A stretch of 64,000 nucleotides of DNA from an uncultured Sphingomonadaceae bacterium (GTDB lineage: Bacteria; Pseudomonadota; Alphaproteobacteria; Sphingomonadales; Sphingomonadaceae), in the NCBI GenBank assembly GCA_903871605.1, contig CAIQHF010000051.1, positions 185,928 to 249,927 of the forward strand, written 5' to 3'. Under the pieces are notes generated by a model. That model was not told where the DNA came from and searched no databases. It saw nothing but the letters and a program-made list of their open reading frames with translations. A program made the translations under genes and the position numbers. Below, piece by piece: positions 52,660 through 60,541 of this stretch (its first letter is position 1; each line of letters starts with the position of its first letter).

Positions 52660-53676
52660 TCATCCTTCCGTGGCCGTGCCTCGCGTGATCGTCGATAAAA
52701 ACAGGAACAGACCAACCAACCCCTGACGGGCCTCTGCCTGGGTAACCTCGGCATGCACGCCCTTCGACGCCAGGTCGTGCAGGCGGCGCATGAAGGTGTC
52801 GAGCAGCGCGAGCTCGGCCGCGGCGAGGTCCCGCTGAGTCCTGCTGCTTAAGCTCGTAGCGAGGTGTTCGTTGAGCCGGTTTAGGTATTTGTCCGCGCCC
52901 AGCACGCGCTCCTTTCCATCCGAGCACATGACGGGCTCCATGCTTGGCGGATAGAAGTGGTCGGCAGCTGACTGGAGCGCTCGCCGGACCTCGGTGAGCG
53001 TCAGGGCGGCGTCTTCCGCCTCGGGCGACGCCGCGAGCACGGACGCCTTCTGCAGCTTCGCGTAGACGTCCGGTGCGTGCTCCTTGAAGTGGTTGTTCAC
53101 CTCGTTCTGCACTGACCAGAGAAGTTGCTGGTTGCGGTCCTGCGACGCGAGTTGCCGTTCCATGCGCGCTGCGTAGTTGAGACAGCGAGTCTTCAGTCGG
53201 GCCTTTATCGTATTGAGCGCAGTGATGCGCAGCCTGATGCCCGCGCGTTGCGAGGTCGCGGAATCATGGAACGCCGCAGCGTCGAACGGGGCCAGTCCGG
53301 GAGGTGGCTGCAGGTCAACCAGCGTCGCTTTCCACTGCTCTAGCTCGGGCTCGATCTCGCCCGCAGCAACGCGCAGAACCGTCATGTCCTCACCTTCGGA
53401 GGAGGAGAGCGGATAGTCGAGCGTGTGAATCTCCAACCAGCGCGTGAATGAAGTCTCAAAAACGAACTTGCCGGCCTCGGCGCCAAGATGGTGAGTGTCG
53501 TCATAGAGCGTGCGGACGACTTCCTCCTTCTTAGGGTAAAGTTCGCGGAGAAAGATTGCGGCACTCAGGTGGTCCTGCGCGAGCCGTGCTAGGCGCATGC
53601 AGGCCATGGTCGCGCCCTCGACGCTGTCGTTCTCCAAATGCTCGAAGATGCGGCTGACGCCGTTCGTAAGGTCCAT
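52660..53676 (-). CDS. AbiTii-like abortive-infection protein
   Basis: A 338-residue, mostly helical protein. The N-terminus (about residues 12-75, with SVEGATMACMRLARLAQ) resembles the AbiTii domain. The C-terminal half has a block that I know from abortive-infection-type proteins: EVRRALQSAADHFYPPS, then SDGKERVLGADKYLNRL, then LHDLASKGVHAEV, a possible HEPN-like nucleic-acid-binding region ending in a histidine motif. No catalytic residues can be fixed. It is convergent with the nuclease gene (55-base gap), so it is transcribed independently but sits in the same cassette. Assignment to abortive infection is from pattern memory; a plain helical regulator is the alternative. Confidence 0.6.
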   Translation of the reverse strand: MDLTNGVSRIFEHLENDSVEGATMACMRLARLAQDHLSAAIFLRELYPKKEEVVRTLYDDTHHLGAEAGKFVFETSFTRWLEIHTLDYPLSSSEGEDMTVLRVAAGEIEPELEQWKATLVDLQPPPGLAPFDAAAFHDSATSQRAGIRLRITALNTIKARLKTRCLNYAARMERQLASQDRNQQLLWSVQNEVNNHFKEHAPDVYAKLQKASVLAASPEAEDAALTLTEVRRALQSAADHFYPPSMEPVMCSDGKERVLGADKYLNRLNEHLATSLSSRTQRDLAAAELALLDTFMRRLHDLASKGVHAEVTQAEARQGLVGLFLFLSTITRGTATEG

Positions 53677-53990
53677 GTCTGCAGGGTAGCGGCGGCGGCT
53701 GTGTCCGCCTAGCGCTTAGCCGACTGCGCTGCCTCGCGATCGGCTGGCCTTACTTTTTCAACGACCCTGCAGTGGTCGAACAGTAAATGTCCAATGTCGG
53801 CAGAAGCCGACACTTCGCTACCCCGACGGGAACGCCGGCATTGTCCCATGATACGATGGTGCAAACGGCGGCGGAGATCGCTTGGGAACGTCCGCCTCCA
53901 GGATCATCGCATCGGGAAATTTCCGGCTAGCCATGGGCGACAGCGGTCATCGGATGCCGTGAATTTGCAAACGACATCACCGCAGTAGCG
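53677..53990. other. Gap upstream of the AbiTii-like gene, no gene seen
   Basis: About 310 bases between the AbiTii-like start and the terminator of DUF736. It should contain the AbiTii-like promoter. No hairpin, repeat or family-like frame is visible. Confidence 0.4.
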
Positions 53991-54025
53991 AATGCCCCGC
54001 CCGGATCCAATCCGGGCGGGGCATT
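53991..54025 (-). terminator. Terminator-like hairpin after the DUF736 gene
   Basis: Perfect 16-base inverted repeat AATGCCCCGCCCGGAT / ATCCGGGCGGGGCATT with a three-base loop, ten bases past the DUF736 stop. No long T run follows on the minus strand. It shares the GCCCCGCCCGGA arm with the terminator at 54935-54963. Confidence 0.75.
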
Positions 54026-54034
54026 GCTGAAGGG

Positions 54035-54358
54035 TTAGTCACCGTTGCGCTTGGCAGGGCGCGACCAGATCAGGCTGTAGGTGTCGCCTTCCTCGTCGTC
54101 GAAGAGGTTCGCGTAGATCGGACCGGTGAAGCTCGGATCGTCGAGCTTGAGACCGAGATATTCACGACCCTCGTTCGACTGCTTGGTCCAGCCAGCGCCG
54201 ATCTCGGCCCGGCCGACCATCACCCGGTGGGTAGGCGCGGCGTCGCTGGAGCGGTTGGTCTCGGGGATGATGCGGACGCCCTTCGCCTGGACGCTAAGGG
54301 TCACGATCTCGCCCGAGAAACCGTCCGAGGTCTTCTTGAAGGTGCCGATGGTCGCCAT
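54035..54358 (-). CDS. DUF736 domain protein
   Basis: A 107-residue protein of the DUF736 family, which occurs almost only on alphaproteobacterial plasmids and integrative elements, near DUF2493 and DUF932 genes. The opening MATIGTFKKTSDGFSGEIVT and the later LGLKLDDPSFTGPIYANLF are signatures. Function is unknown; the fold is predicted beta-rich and cytosolic. The ATG at 54358 is preferred over an in-frame start 13 codons upstream because it begins the conserved domain. It is followed by a strong terminator and preceded, about 95 bases upstream, by a structured repeat also found before the DUF2493 gene. Confidence 0.82.
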   Translation of the reverse strand: MATIGTFKKTSDGFSGEIVTLSVQAKGVRIIPETNRSSDAAPTHRVMVGRAEIGAGWTKQSNEGREYLGLKLDDPSFTGPIYANLFDDEEGDTYSLIWSRPAKRNGD

Positions 54359-54452
54359 GATGAGAACTCCTGTCTTGATGTTCGAGCCCGCGCCCATCGC
54401 GGCCTCGATGGCTTGCCCGGTGACCGGGACTGCCGCCGCCGCAGCCGACAGG

Positions 54453-54560
54453 CCCGAAGCGAAGCGGAGGACGTGGGAGGGGGCGCTATTTTGGTTCGCG
54501 AGGAATGGATCCCGTCAGGGTCCAGGGGAAAATAGCGATCCGGCCCGCGTTGCGGCTTAG
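54453..54560 (-). repeat. Structured leader repeat, copy A (upstream of DUF736)
   Basis: Shares about 110 bases of patchy identity with 56986-57095. Both have GAAGCGAAGCGGAGGACG at one end, TTCGCGA in the middle and ATCCGGCC at the other end. Both enclose an inverted repeat, here CGCTATTTT (54484-54492) with AAAATAGCG (54529-54537). The outer pair is C-G here but G-C in copy B, a compensatory change that points to a conserved RNA or DNA hairpin. Oriented so that it precedes DUF736 on the minus strand. Confidence 0.72.
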
Positions 54561-54934
54561 GCGGCAGAGGCGAAGCCGGTTTCGGTCATCAAAGCCATCC
54601 GAGAGAGGCCGTGTGGGACCGGGTCCGTCATCCGCCAGATAGGGACATGGCGCACCCAACGAGATCTTTAAGGAGCTTTGGCTGCGGGGTCGCGCATTCG
54701 GATACGTTCTCCTGCGAACAGGCGAGGTGGCTATGGTCTTCGCCCTACCGCGCGATCCGTCTGCCATCAGCGTGGTCGGGCCCGCATCCCGGTGGCGCGT
54801 GACCCAAGTCGTTTGAGGCATCCATATCGCTCCAACAGCGCAGTATCGCCGCTGTCCGACGACCCACTCTGACGCGAGGCCTGCACCAGCCATGGTCTTC
54901 GCTCTTTCGGGTAGCGGAGAATGACCAAAGAAAA
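54561..54934. other. Gap with no supported gene
   Basis: About 370 bases between the structured repeat and the terminator of the membrane-protein gene. Frames here are not protein-like and no further repeat is seen. It may hold the promoter for the DUF736 transcript, given the leader at 54453-54560. Confidence 0.35.
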
Positions 54935-54963
54935 GCCCCGCCCGGATCAGGTCCGGGTGGGGC
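54935..54963 (-). terminator. Rho-independent terminator after the small membrane-protein gene
   Basis: Arms GCCCCGCCCGGA (54935-54946) and TCCGGGTGGGGC (54952-54963) with one G-T pair. On the minus strand the stem is followed by TTTTCTTT, a proper intrinsic terminator. Its sequence closely matches the hairpin at 53991-54025. Confidence 0.8.
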
Positions 54964-54999
54964 GATCGAGAGACCGGCGACGGGCGGCCAACGGCCTTA

Positions 55000-55392
55000 T
55001 CAAGCCGGTCGCGTAATCCTGTTGGCAGCCACCAAGCCGGCGAGGGTCGCTGCAAGGATAGCGGGAAGCAATGCGGGCAAGCCCGACAGTCCGACGAGAC
55101 CGAGGCCCATGTGATAGCCTACGAATGCTGCCGGTATCGCCAGCGCCGCCACGACAACGATGCGGACGGGCTGCGGGGCCGTTAGAGCAACAAACCGCGC
55201 GACTGCGATCGTCAGCATGAAGGCCGTGACGCCGATCAGGACCGCTGCCTCTGCCGACAAACCGGCATTGGCACATGCGAGCCCAGCGGCCGCACCGACC
55301 GCGATCGGAAGCGCGAAGGTCGCCGTATTGAAGATGAAATAGATGAAAGCGCCGATGCCGATCAGCGTCAGAGGTAGGAGAATGATCATCAC
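55000..55392 (-). CDS. Small hydrophobic membrane protein
   Basis: A 130-residue protein with about four transmembrane helices: residues 2-22, 27-47, 50-70 and 78-115 (possibly two). Charged residues are almost absent. No family is recognised; such small proteins are common between DUF736 and DUF2493 in sphingomonad mobile elements. A true intrinsic terminator follows (54935-54963). Start ATG at 55392, with AAGGA about six bases upstream; the adjacent ATG one codon later is equally possible. It may act in exclusion or as a membrane anchor, but nothing in the sequence says which. Confidence 0.65.
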   Translation of the reverse strand: MMIILLPLTLIGIGAFIYFIFNTATFALPIAVGAAAGLACANAGLSAEAAVLIGVTAFMLTIAVARFVALTAPQPVRIVVVAALAIPAAFVGYHMGLGLVGLSGLPALLPAILAATLAGLVAANRITRPA

Positions 55393-55517
55393 AAACGCGT
55401 CCTTCCAAAGTCTGGGGACGCGCCTCCACCATCCACCACGGCGCGAAAGAATGTTAGCAGGTGTCGGCGTCCGGCGAAACCGCCGGACGCAAAGCCTTCG
55501 AAGCGATCCGTCGCTGT

Positions 55518-55682
55518 TTATGCGGCGAACACATCATATTCGCGCACGACTTGATCGACGTCGCCATCGAAATCATCGCTGGGCATTGCGTGATAGCCGT
55601 CCGGGGTTTCGATCAGGATGATGACGACCTTCAGGGTGCAAGCGAGATTCCAGGCGAGACGCTGAGCGGTTTCGAGAGACAT
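55518..55682 (-). CDS. Small hypothetical protein of the mobile-element backbone
   Basis: A 54-residue protein starting MSLETAQRLAWNLACTLKV at 55682, with an acidic second half ending in REYDVFAA. GGAG lies 9-12 bases upstream. The mixed helix/strand pattern and acidic tail suggest a folded small protein. I recall similar tiny genes next to DUF2493 in related elements, but no function is known. The frame is open for 19 further codons upstream, without support. Confidence 0.5.
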   Translation of the reverse strand: MSLETAQRLAWNLACTLKVVIILIETPDGYHAMPSDDFDGDVDQVVREYDVFAA

Positions 55683-55938
55683 TGAGTGGCTCCTGTCGCT
55701 GGAGCGAGGCCTCTCCCCGCTCGACAGGCGCCGACGCATCCGGCCGGCGGCCGCACGTCACCGCGCCGGGGCGAAGGCCCAAGCGGCCGCATGCGATACG
55801 CATAGCGGACCCTTTATGGGTTGATCGTGAGAAGGCCGACGGTCGGAAAGGACTAGCGCCTCAAAGAGCGGAGAGAGGTCTTGCGGGCGTCAGGGGTTGA
55901 GACACGTTCCCGATTCATCCGGTGGGATGGCTCGTCCC

Positions 55939-56865
55939 TCAGCCGGTGGAGCCGAACCGCCAGACCGGAATCCCCATCTTGCGTGCCTTATCGGCGAGGT
56001 TCGCGCTGATCCCTGTGCCGGGGAAAACCAGGACACCAATCGGCATTGCTTCGAGCATCATGTCGTTGCGCTTAAACGGTGCAGCCTTGGCGTGACGTGC
56101 CCAATCGGGCTTGAAGGAGATTTGCGTCACCTTGCGATTGTCAGCCCAGCATGCAGCAATCCGCTCTACACCGCTTGGCGTGCCGCCATGCATGAGGACC
56201 ATGTCTGGATGCTTCGCATGGACCCGGTCGAGCGCATCCCAGATGGTACGGTGATCCTGATAGTCGGCCCCGCCGGTGATTGCGATCCTTGTGCCGGTGG
56301 GCATCAACACCTCGCGATCGGCGCGCTTCCTCGCTGTGATGAAATCGCGGCTGGCGATCATGCTGCTGGTGAGCGCCTTGCGATTGACCAGAGATCCTGT
56401 GTGCGGGGTCCAGGCATGTTTGGTGTGCAGCCGGAATTGGTCGGCGCAGGCGTCGCGGAAGAATTCCATGGCGTCGCGGCGTTCGATCAGGGTGGTGCCC
56501 TCACGTAGCAGCCGTTCGAGTTCGACCGATTTGACTTCGGAGCCATCCTGCTCGCGCTGCGATCGCTGTTGCGCCCCTTCATTGTCGTCCAGTTCGCGTT
56601 CGATCCGTTCGGCCGCGCGGTGAAAGATGTTGCCGATGCCCCAGAGCAAGGGTTCAAGATCGGGTTCGAGCCGCGTGTCCTGCAGGGTCGAGACCATCGC
56701 ATCAAACATGTCGGCGATCGCCCCACCGGCAATTCTCGCTTCCGGGAGCGGTCTGGGATCGGGTTCGTCGTCGAATGGGCGATAGCCGAACAATGCCAGC
56801 TCTTGGAGCATATGAGCGGTGGTCGAGCTTTCAGGTCCGTGGTCTGTGGCTGGGTCGATGGTCAT
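55939..56865 (-). CDS. DUF2493 (SLOG/YpsA-like) domain protein
   Basis: A 308-residue protein. The N-terminal half (residues 1-170) is helical, with an acidic stretch near 85-105. The C-terminal half is a SLOG-type nucleotide-binding Rossmann domain: RIAITGGADYQDHRTIWDAL near 193, HGGTPSGVERIAACWA near 225, and PFKRNDMML with VFPGTGIS toward the end. SLOG domains bind or generate nucleotide signals and occur in plasmid backbones and in defence systems. The ATG at 56865 follows GAGGAG; a longer frame to 56916 is less likely. A structured leader related to that of DUF736 lies about 120 bases upstream. Confidence 0.82.
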   Translation of the reverse strand: MTIDPATDHGPESSTTAHMLQELALFGYRPFDDEPDPRPLPEARIAGGAIADMFDAMVSTLQDTRLEPDLEPLLWGIGNIFHRAAERIERELDDNEGAQQRSQREQDGSEVKSVELERLLREGTTLIERRDAMEFFRDACADQFRLHTKHAWTPHTGSLVNRKALTSSMIASRDFITARKRADREVLMPTGTRIAITGGADYQDHRTIWDALDRVHAKHPDMVLMHGGTPSGVERIAACWADNRKVTQISFKPDWARHAKAAPFKRNDMMLEAMPIGVLVFPGTGISANLADKARKMGIPVWRFGSTG

Positions 56866-56985
56866 GATGATCTCCTCGTCGGAGCCGCGCGCCTCGCGGC
56901 CTTCCTGGGCGATCATCCGGGCGGCAGGGAGATGGCGGCCGCACCCATGGATTTTGTGATTCGACGTCGAACAATCGCATTGGGC
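56866..56985. other. Untranslated leader of the DUF2493 gene
   Basis: Holds the ribosome binding site GAGGAGATC ahead of 56865 and a short hairpin (GCCGCG-CGCCT-CGCGGC, about 56882-56898). No gene. It joins the structured repeat to the DUF2493 start. Confidence 0.45.
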
Positions 56986-57095
56986 CGAAGCGAAGCGGAG
57001 GACGGCCGGAGGCGGCTATTTTGCTTCGCGATGCAAAGCCGGGGGTCGGCACGATCCCCGAGGCGGCGGAAAATAGCCGTATCCGGCCGTTGCGG
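56986..57095 (-). repeat. Structured leader repeat, copy B (upstream of DUF2493)
   Basis: Partner of the repeat at 54453-54560. Its stem is CGGCTATTTT (57013-57022) with AAAATAGCCG (57070-57079), a perfect ten-base inverted repeat. Compared with copy A, the pair next to GCTATTTT is swapped from C-G to G-C on both arms. The loop also contains a local hairpin, GGGGGTCGGCACGATCCCC-like. Same orientation to its downstream gene as copy A. Confidence 0.72.
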
Positions 57096-57168
57096 GCTCT
57101 GTCTCCCTGCCGCCAGAGCGCCCCTCTCGAAGGCCGGCGCGCGGCCCTCGCGGGTCAGCTTGCTCGCG

Positions 57169-58212
57169 TCAGCTACGGATCTGGTAGCGCTCGGCGTCCT
57201 CCGATCTTAGCCGGGGGGCGAGTTCGGTCAGAAGCCGATCGCGCCCGAGTGCCGTGAGACCGTCGTTGAGGTCATTGCCGGTGGGGCTGACGATGGAAAT
57301 GAGGTCGATACCCCGCGCATGGGCTCGATCGTCGAGGTGTGTCCAGGCAGCGTCGCCTGCGGCATCATCGTCGCGGACGACGTAGAGGCGTTGGACGCAG
57401 TTCGGCCATTCGAGTGCGGTGAGATGGGCGGCGGAAAGCGTTGCGATCGTCGGCATGGTGGGCAGCATCATCCGCCAGGACAGCATCGTCTCGAGCCCTT
57501 CGCCGATCGCCATAACGGGGCCAGCAATGCCGAACCGGACACCGTGCCCGAGCAGGTCGCCCATCGCTCGACGCGGCGTGGCGATGTCCGCCTTGTCGCG
57601 ACGGGCAGGATCGAGCCAGGTGCGGTGGATGCCGGTGATCCTTCCGGCATCATCGGTGACGGCGGCGATCAGCGCCGGGAAAGCGCTGGCGGTGCCGGGG
57701 AGGTCATCCTCGGACGGACGATACCAGCAACGCGGATGATAGCGGAGCCAACGCTCGGTCCGCAGATGATGGAGTTGCCGCGCGCCCAGATAGGATTCGG
57801 CGGATGTGCCGGCGATCGGGCGGGAGGCTGCGAAGAGGCGTTGAGCGGCTTTGCGCGATCCAGCCGGAGCGCGGACAGTGTCGCGGTCACCATGGTCGGC
57901 GACCCTGGGAAGAGCCAGATAACGCCGGGCCTCGTCGAGCGTCGCGCTCAAGTGATCATGCCCGAGATTGAGGGCGATCAGATCGAGCAGGTCGCCATGC
58001 TCGCCGGTCGCAGCATCGGTCCATTTGCCGGCGGCGCCCTTGCCGCGGTCATCCCCCTTCAAACGGACGTACAGGCTGCGCCCCTTCGAACCCTGGACAT
58101 CGCCCGCGAGCCAGTAATGGCCTTCACGATGCCCGCCGGGCAGATAGGTGCGGCAGACCCGTTCGGCGTCACGCGCGAGTTTGCGGGCAATATCGCCGAC
58201 AGAGTCGGGCAT
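57169..58212 (-). CDS. Toprim-domain primase-like protein (DUF7146)
   Basis: A 347-residue protein. The N-terminal DUF7146 part (about residues 1-105) contains ARKLARDAERVCRTYLPGG and a GDLLDLIALN helix. A primase-like linker follows, with ESYLGARQLHHLRTERWLRYH. The Toprim domain is at about 220-335, with GEGLETMLS, carrying the invariant glutamate, and later RDDDAAGDAAW with the DxD acidic pair. Such proteins are typical of alphaproteobacterial plasmids and integrative elements and are thought to prime or process transferred DNA. The ATG at 58212 has GGAGG seven bases upstream. It follows the parB-like gene, separated by an intrinsic terminator. Confidence 0.83.
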   Translation of the reverse strand: MPDSVGDIARKLARDAERVCRTYLPGGHREGHYWLAGDVQGSKGRSLYVRLKGDDRGKGAAGKWTDAATGEHGDLLDLIALNLGHDHLSATLDEARRYLALPRVADHGDRDTVRAPAGSRKAAQRLFAASRPIAGTSAESYLGARQLHHLRTERWLRYHPRCWYRPSEDDLPGTASAFPALIAAVTDDAGRITGIHRTWLDPARRDKADIATPRRAMGDLLGHGVRFGIAGPVMAIGEGLETMLSWRMMLPTMPTIATLSAAHLTALEWPNCVQRLYVVRDDDAAGDAAWTHLDDRAHARGIDLISIVSPTGNDLNDGLTALGRDRLLTELAPRLRSEDAERYQIRS

Positions 58213-58234
58213 GATGGCCTCCGTGACAAAGAAA

Positions 58235-58260
58235 GGGGCTCGCCTCCTCGGCGAACCCCC
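58235..58260 (-). terminator. Rho-independent terminator after the parB-like gene
   Basis: GGGGCTCGCC TCCTC GGCGAACCCCC on the plus strand; on the minus strand the stem is followed by TTTCTTTG. It lies just past the stop of the parB-like gene (58276) and before the Toprim gene, which then needs its own promoter or read-through. Confidence 0.75.
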
Positions 58261-58275
58261 AAGGTGAAGCGGACG

Positions 58276-60417
58276 CTATTCGGCGGCGATCGCCAGCGGT
58301 TCCTCCTCCAGTTCCGAAGGGTCATGAATGCCGGCGTCACTGTCGATGGCCGGTACGGCGCCGATGCTATCCAGCGCTTCGCCGTCGGTCCCGACGGCTG
58401 CCGGCGTGCGCAGCGGCTCGGCCAGCCAGCCGCTGCCCTCGAGCAGGCGTGCGGCCTCCTTCGCCATGTCGCCCTTCTTCATCGCGGCGATCCGGCTGGC
58501 AACCTCACTGCCCTTGGCCTCATCGATCGCTGCCATGATCCGGACTTTGGTGACGCGGCCCAGATAGTTGTCGACGCCGGCGCTCCAGCCGGCCGCGACC
58601 ATGTCGAGATCGGCAGCGCGTGCGACGATATGGCTGTTTGCGATCCGGCGCTCGATCTTATGCAGGGAGACGCGGCCGTCGTTGTAGCGATTGCCCGGCT
58701 CCCACACCGCATTGATGCCGAACGAGGCGCAATGCGCGAACAGCGCCGCTTGGTCGTCGCCGTCGAACGCGATGAGCGCATCCCAGAGCTGTTCGGCGTC
58801 ATCGGGCAAGCGCTCTTTCCAGGCGTCGTGCCGCTTCTCGATCGCCTGTGCCGAGGGGCTGTCATTGAGCCCGGGAGCGTGAACCGACAGGCTGCCGCCA
58901 CGGATCGATACTTCCATGCAGCTCTCGACCTGTGTGTAGCGATAGAAGGTTTCGAGCACGAAGGCATGGAGGACGGCCGCGAACGCCACGGTGGGATGCG
59001 CCGCGACGGCATCCCGCAAAGCGAGCGTGCGGTGCGTGGTCAGCTCGGTCATCAGCCGATCGGGCAGCGGTTTGAGCAAATCCTCCTGCTCATCATCTTC
59101 GGCCGTGGACGCCTCCTTGATTGCCGTCCCGCCGATGCCGATCACAGTGCGTTGCGGCTCCGCATTGTCCGGCTCATCGGAGCGGCCAACATCGCAATCG
59201 CCGATGTCGCCGTCGGCAGTCTGCTCTTGGTCGACCGCCTCATCCTCGGGTCGGACGAACCCGCGCTCGATATAGAGCGACCCATCGACGTCGACGCTGA
59301 CGAACACGCCGGCGCGAGCGACCTCGGCAGGATCGTAGATCAGCGGACGCGACACCAGCCCGGCGATCTCCTCATCGATGGCGGTGACGCGGGCCTCGAT
59401 CTTTTCGGGCACATCGCCGCCGCCCGCCCATTCATCTTCGAGGGTGTCGGCCTCGGCGCGAAGGGAAGCGAGCTTCGCCTCGTCCTCCTCGGTCAGATCG
59501 GGCTGGATACTCTGCAACTCGCGCAGATCGTGGTCGTAGCCGTAGACAAAATCGACCGCGACCGCGATCCACTTCCAGCCCTCTTCACCGATGCGGGCGG
59601 CCTCGGTCTGGAGCTTCTCGGCCACCAGCCGGTCGAGCAAAGCGACATCCTGCAGCCAGCCGCCATCGTCGGTCTCGAACAGGTCGCGCAGCACGTAACC
59701 GCCGGCCGTCAAATAGGCCTCGAGTCCGACGAACAAGACGCGCTTGTCGGACGCGCGCACCGCATCCTCGGTGAGTTTGGCGCGGATGAAGTAGGGCTGC
59801 TTGTTATAGCTGGTCTGAAGCAGCTCCCACACCTGCTCCTGCCGCGCGTGATCCTCGGAGACGGAAAAGGCCATGAGCTGTTCGAGGCTCATGCCGTCGT
59901 CGGCATAGATGTCGTGCAGCCTGGGCGAGACCGAGGCGAGCTTCAGCCGCTGCTTCACGACGGCGGGCGTCACCATGAAGGTGGCGGCGACGGTCTCGAT
60001 GTCGGTGCCGCCCTGGACGAGCTGCTGCATCGCGCGAAACTGATCGAGCGGATGCAGGGCCTCACGATGGGTGTTCTCAGCAAGCGAGTCTTCCTCGGCG
60101 CTGACTTCGGCATCGTCGCGCACGATGCACGGGACGGGTTGGGTCTTCACCATCCGCTTGCCCTTCACGAGTTGCTGAAGGGCTCGAAAGCGGCGGCCGC
60201 CAGCCGGGACTTCGAACAGGCCGGTCTCGTTGCCCTCGACATCATGTTGCGGGCGAACGCTGAGGCTCTGAAGCAGGCCCCGGCGTGCGATGTCAGCGGC
60301 GAGCGTGTCGATCGACACACCGGCCTTCACGCGCCGGACATTGGCCTGGCTCAGCACCAGCTGGCTGAAAGGGATGTCGCGCGAAACATTGAGCGCGATC
60401 TTCACATGCTTGGTCAT
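58276..60417 (-). CDS. ParB/RepB-family nuclease-like protein of the element backbone
   Basis: A 713-residue ParB-family protein, much longer than chromosomal ParB (about 300). The N-terminal ParB domain has SQANVRRVKAGVS near residue 25, the GGRRFRALQQL motif near 75 that binds nucleotide, and the helix-turn-helix region ATFMVTPAVVKQRLKLASV near 165. The C-terminal 450 residues are acidic and specific to plasmid and integrative-element members in alphaproteobacteria. The likely role is maintenance or regulation of the element rather than chromosome segregation, as no ParA is adjacent. ATG at 60417, with GGAG seven bases upstream inside a hairpin arm that also occurs before DUF932. It is unrelated in sequence to the ParB-like protein at 49090. 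Confidence 0.83.
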   Translation of the reverse strand: MTKHVKIALNVSRDIPFSQLVLSQANVRRVKAGVSIDTLAADIARRGLLQSLSVRPQHDVEGNETGLFEVPAGGRRFRALQQLVKGKRMVKTQPVPCIVRDDAEVSAEEDSLAENTHREALHPLDQFRAMQQLVQGGTDIETVAATFMVTPAVVKQRLKLASVSPRLHDIYADDGMSLEQLMAFSVSEDHARQEQVWELLQTSYNKQPYFIRAKLTEDAVRASDKRVLFVGLEAYLTAGGYVLRDLFETDDGGWLQDVALLDRLVAEKLQTEAARIGEEGWKWIAVAVDFVYGYDHDLRELQSIQPDLTEEDEAKLASLRAEADTLEDEWAGGGDVPEKIEARVTAIDEEIAGLVSRPLIYDPAEVARAGVFVSVDVDGSLYIERGFVRPEDEAVDQEQTADGDIGDCDVGRSDEPDNAEPQRTVIGIGGTAIKEASTAEDDEQEDLLKPLPDRLMTELTTHRTLALRDAVAAHPTVAFAAVLHAFVLETFYRYTQVESCMEVSIRGGSLSVHAPGLNDSPSAQAIEKRHDAWKERLPDDAEQLWDALIAFDGDDQAALFAHCASFGINAVWEPGNRYNDGRVSLHKIERRIANSHIVARAADLDMVAAGWSAGVDNYLGRVTKVRIMAAIDEAKGSEVASRIAAMKKGDMAKEAARLLEGSGWLAEPLRTPAAVGTDGEALDSIGAVPAIDSDAGIHDPSELEEEPLAIAAE

Positions 60418-60424
60418 GGGTCTT

Positions 60425-60477
60425 CTCCATGACGGGCGGCCGGGAGACTCTCTCTCGACCCTCAACCCGTCATGGAG
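60425..60477 (-). promoter_or_regulatory. Leader hairpin overlapping the parB-like ribosome binding site
   Basis: Perfect 12-base inverted repeat CTCCATGACGGG (60425-60436) / CCCGTCATGGAG (60466-60477). On the minus-strand mRNA the 3' arm ends in GGAG, the Shine-Dalgarno sequence seven bases before the ATG at 60417, so folding would hide it. The loop holds a GAGAGAGAG run. A related hairpin precedes DUF932. Confidence 0.72.
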
Positions 60478-60479
60478 CC

Positions 60480-60518
60480 GGCGCAGCCCTCTCCCTCTAA
60501 GAGGAGGAGGACTGCGCC
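60480..60518 (-). terminator. Hairpin between DUF932 and the parB-like gene
   Basis: GGCGCAG (60480-60486) pairs with CTGCGCC (60512-60518), with a further pyrimidine/purine pairing inside (CCTC-TAA-GAGG core). No T tract follows, so it may be a partial terminator for DUF932 or part of the parB-like leader structure. Confidence 0.5.
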
Positions 60519-60541
60519 AACCCAAGGGGATCGGCAGCGGA

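Noticed and set aside
57319..60432. A plus-strand frame of more than 1000 codons antisense to the Toprim and parB-like genes
   Set aside because: It is the mirror of GC-rich coding sequence on the other strand, has no family motifs, and would overlap two clear genes completely.
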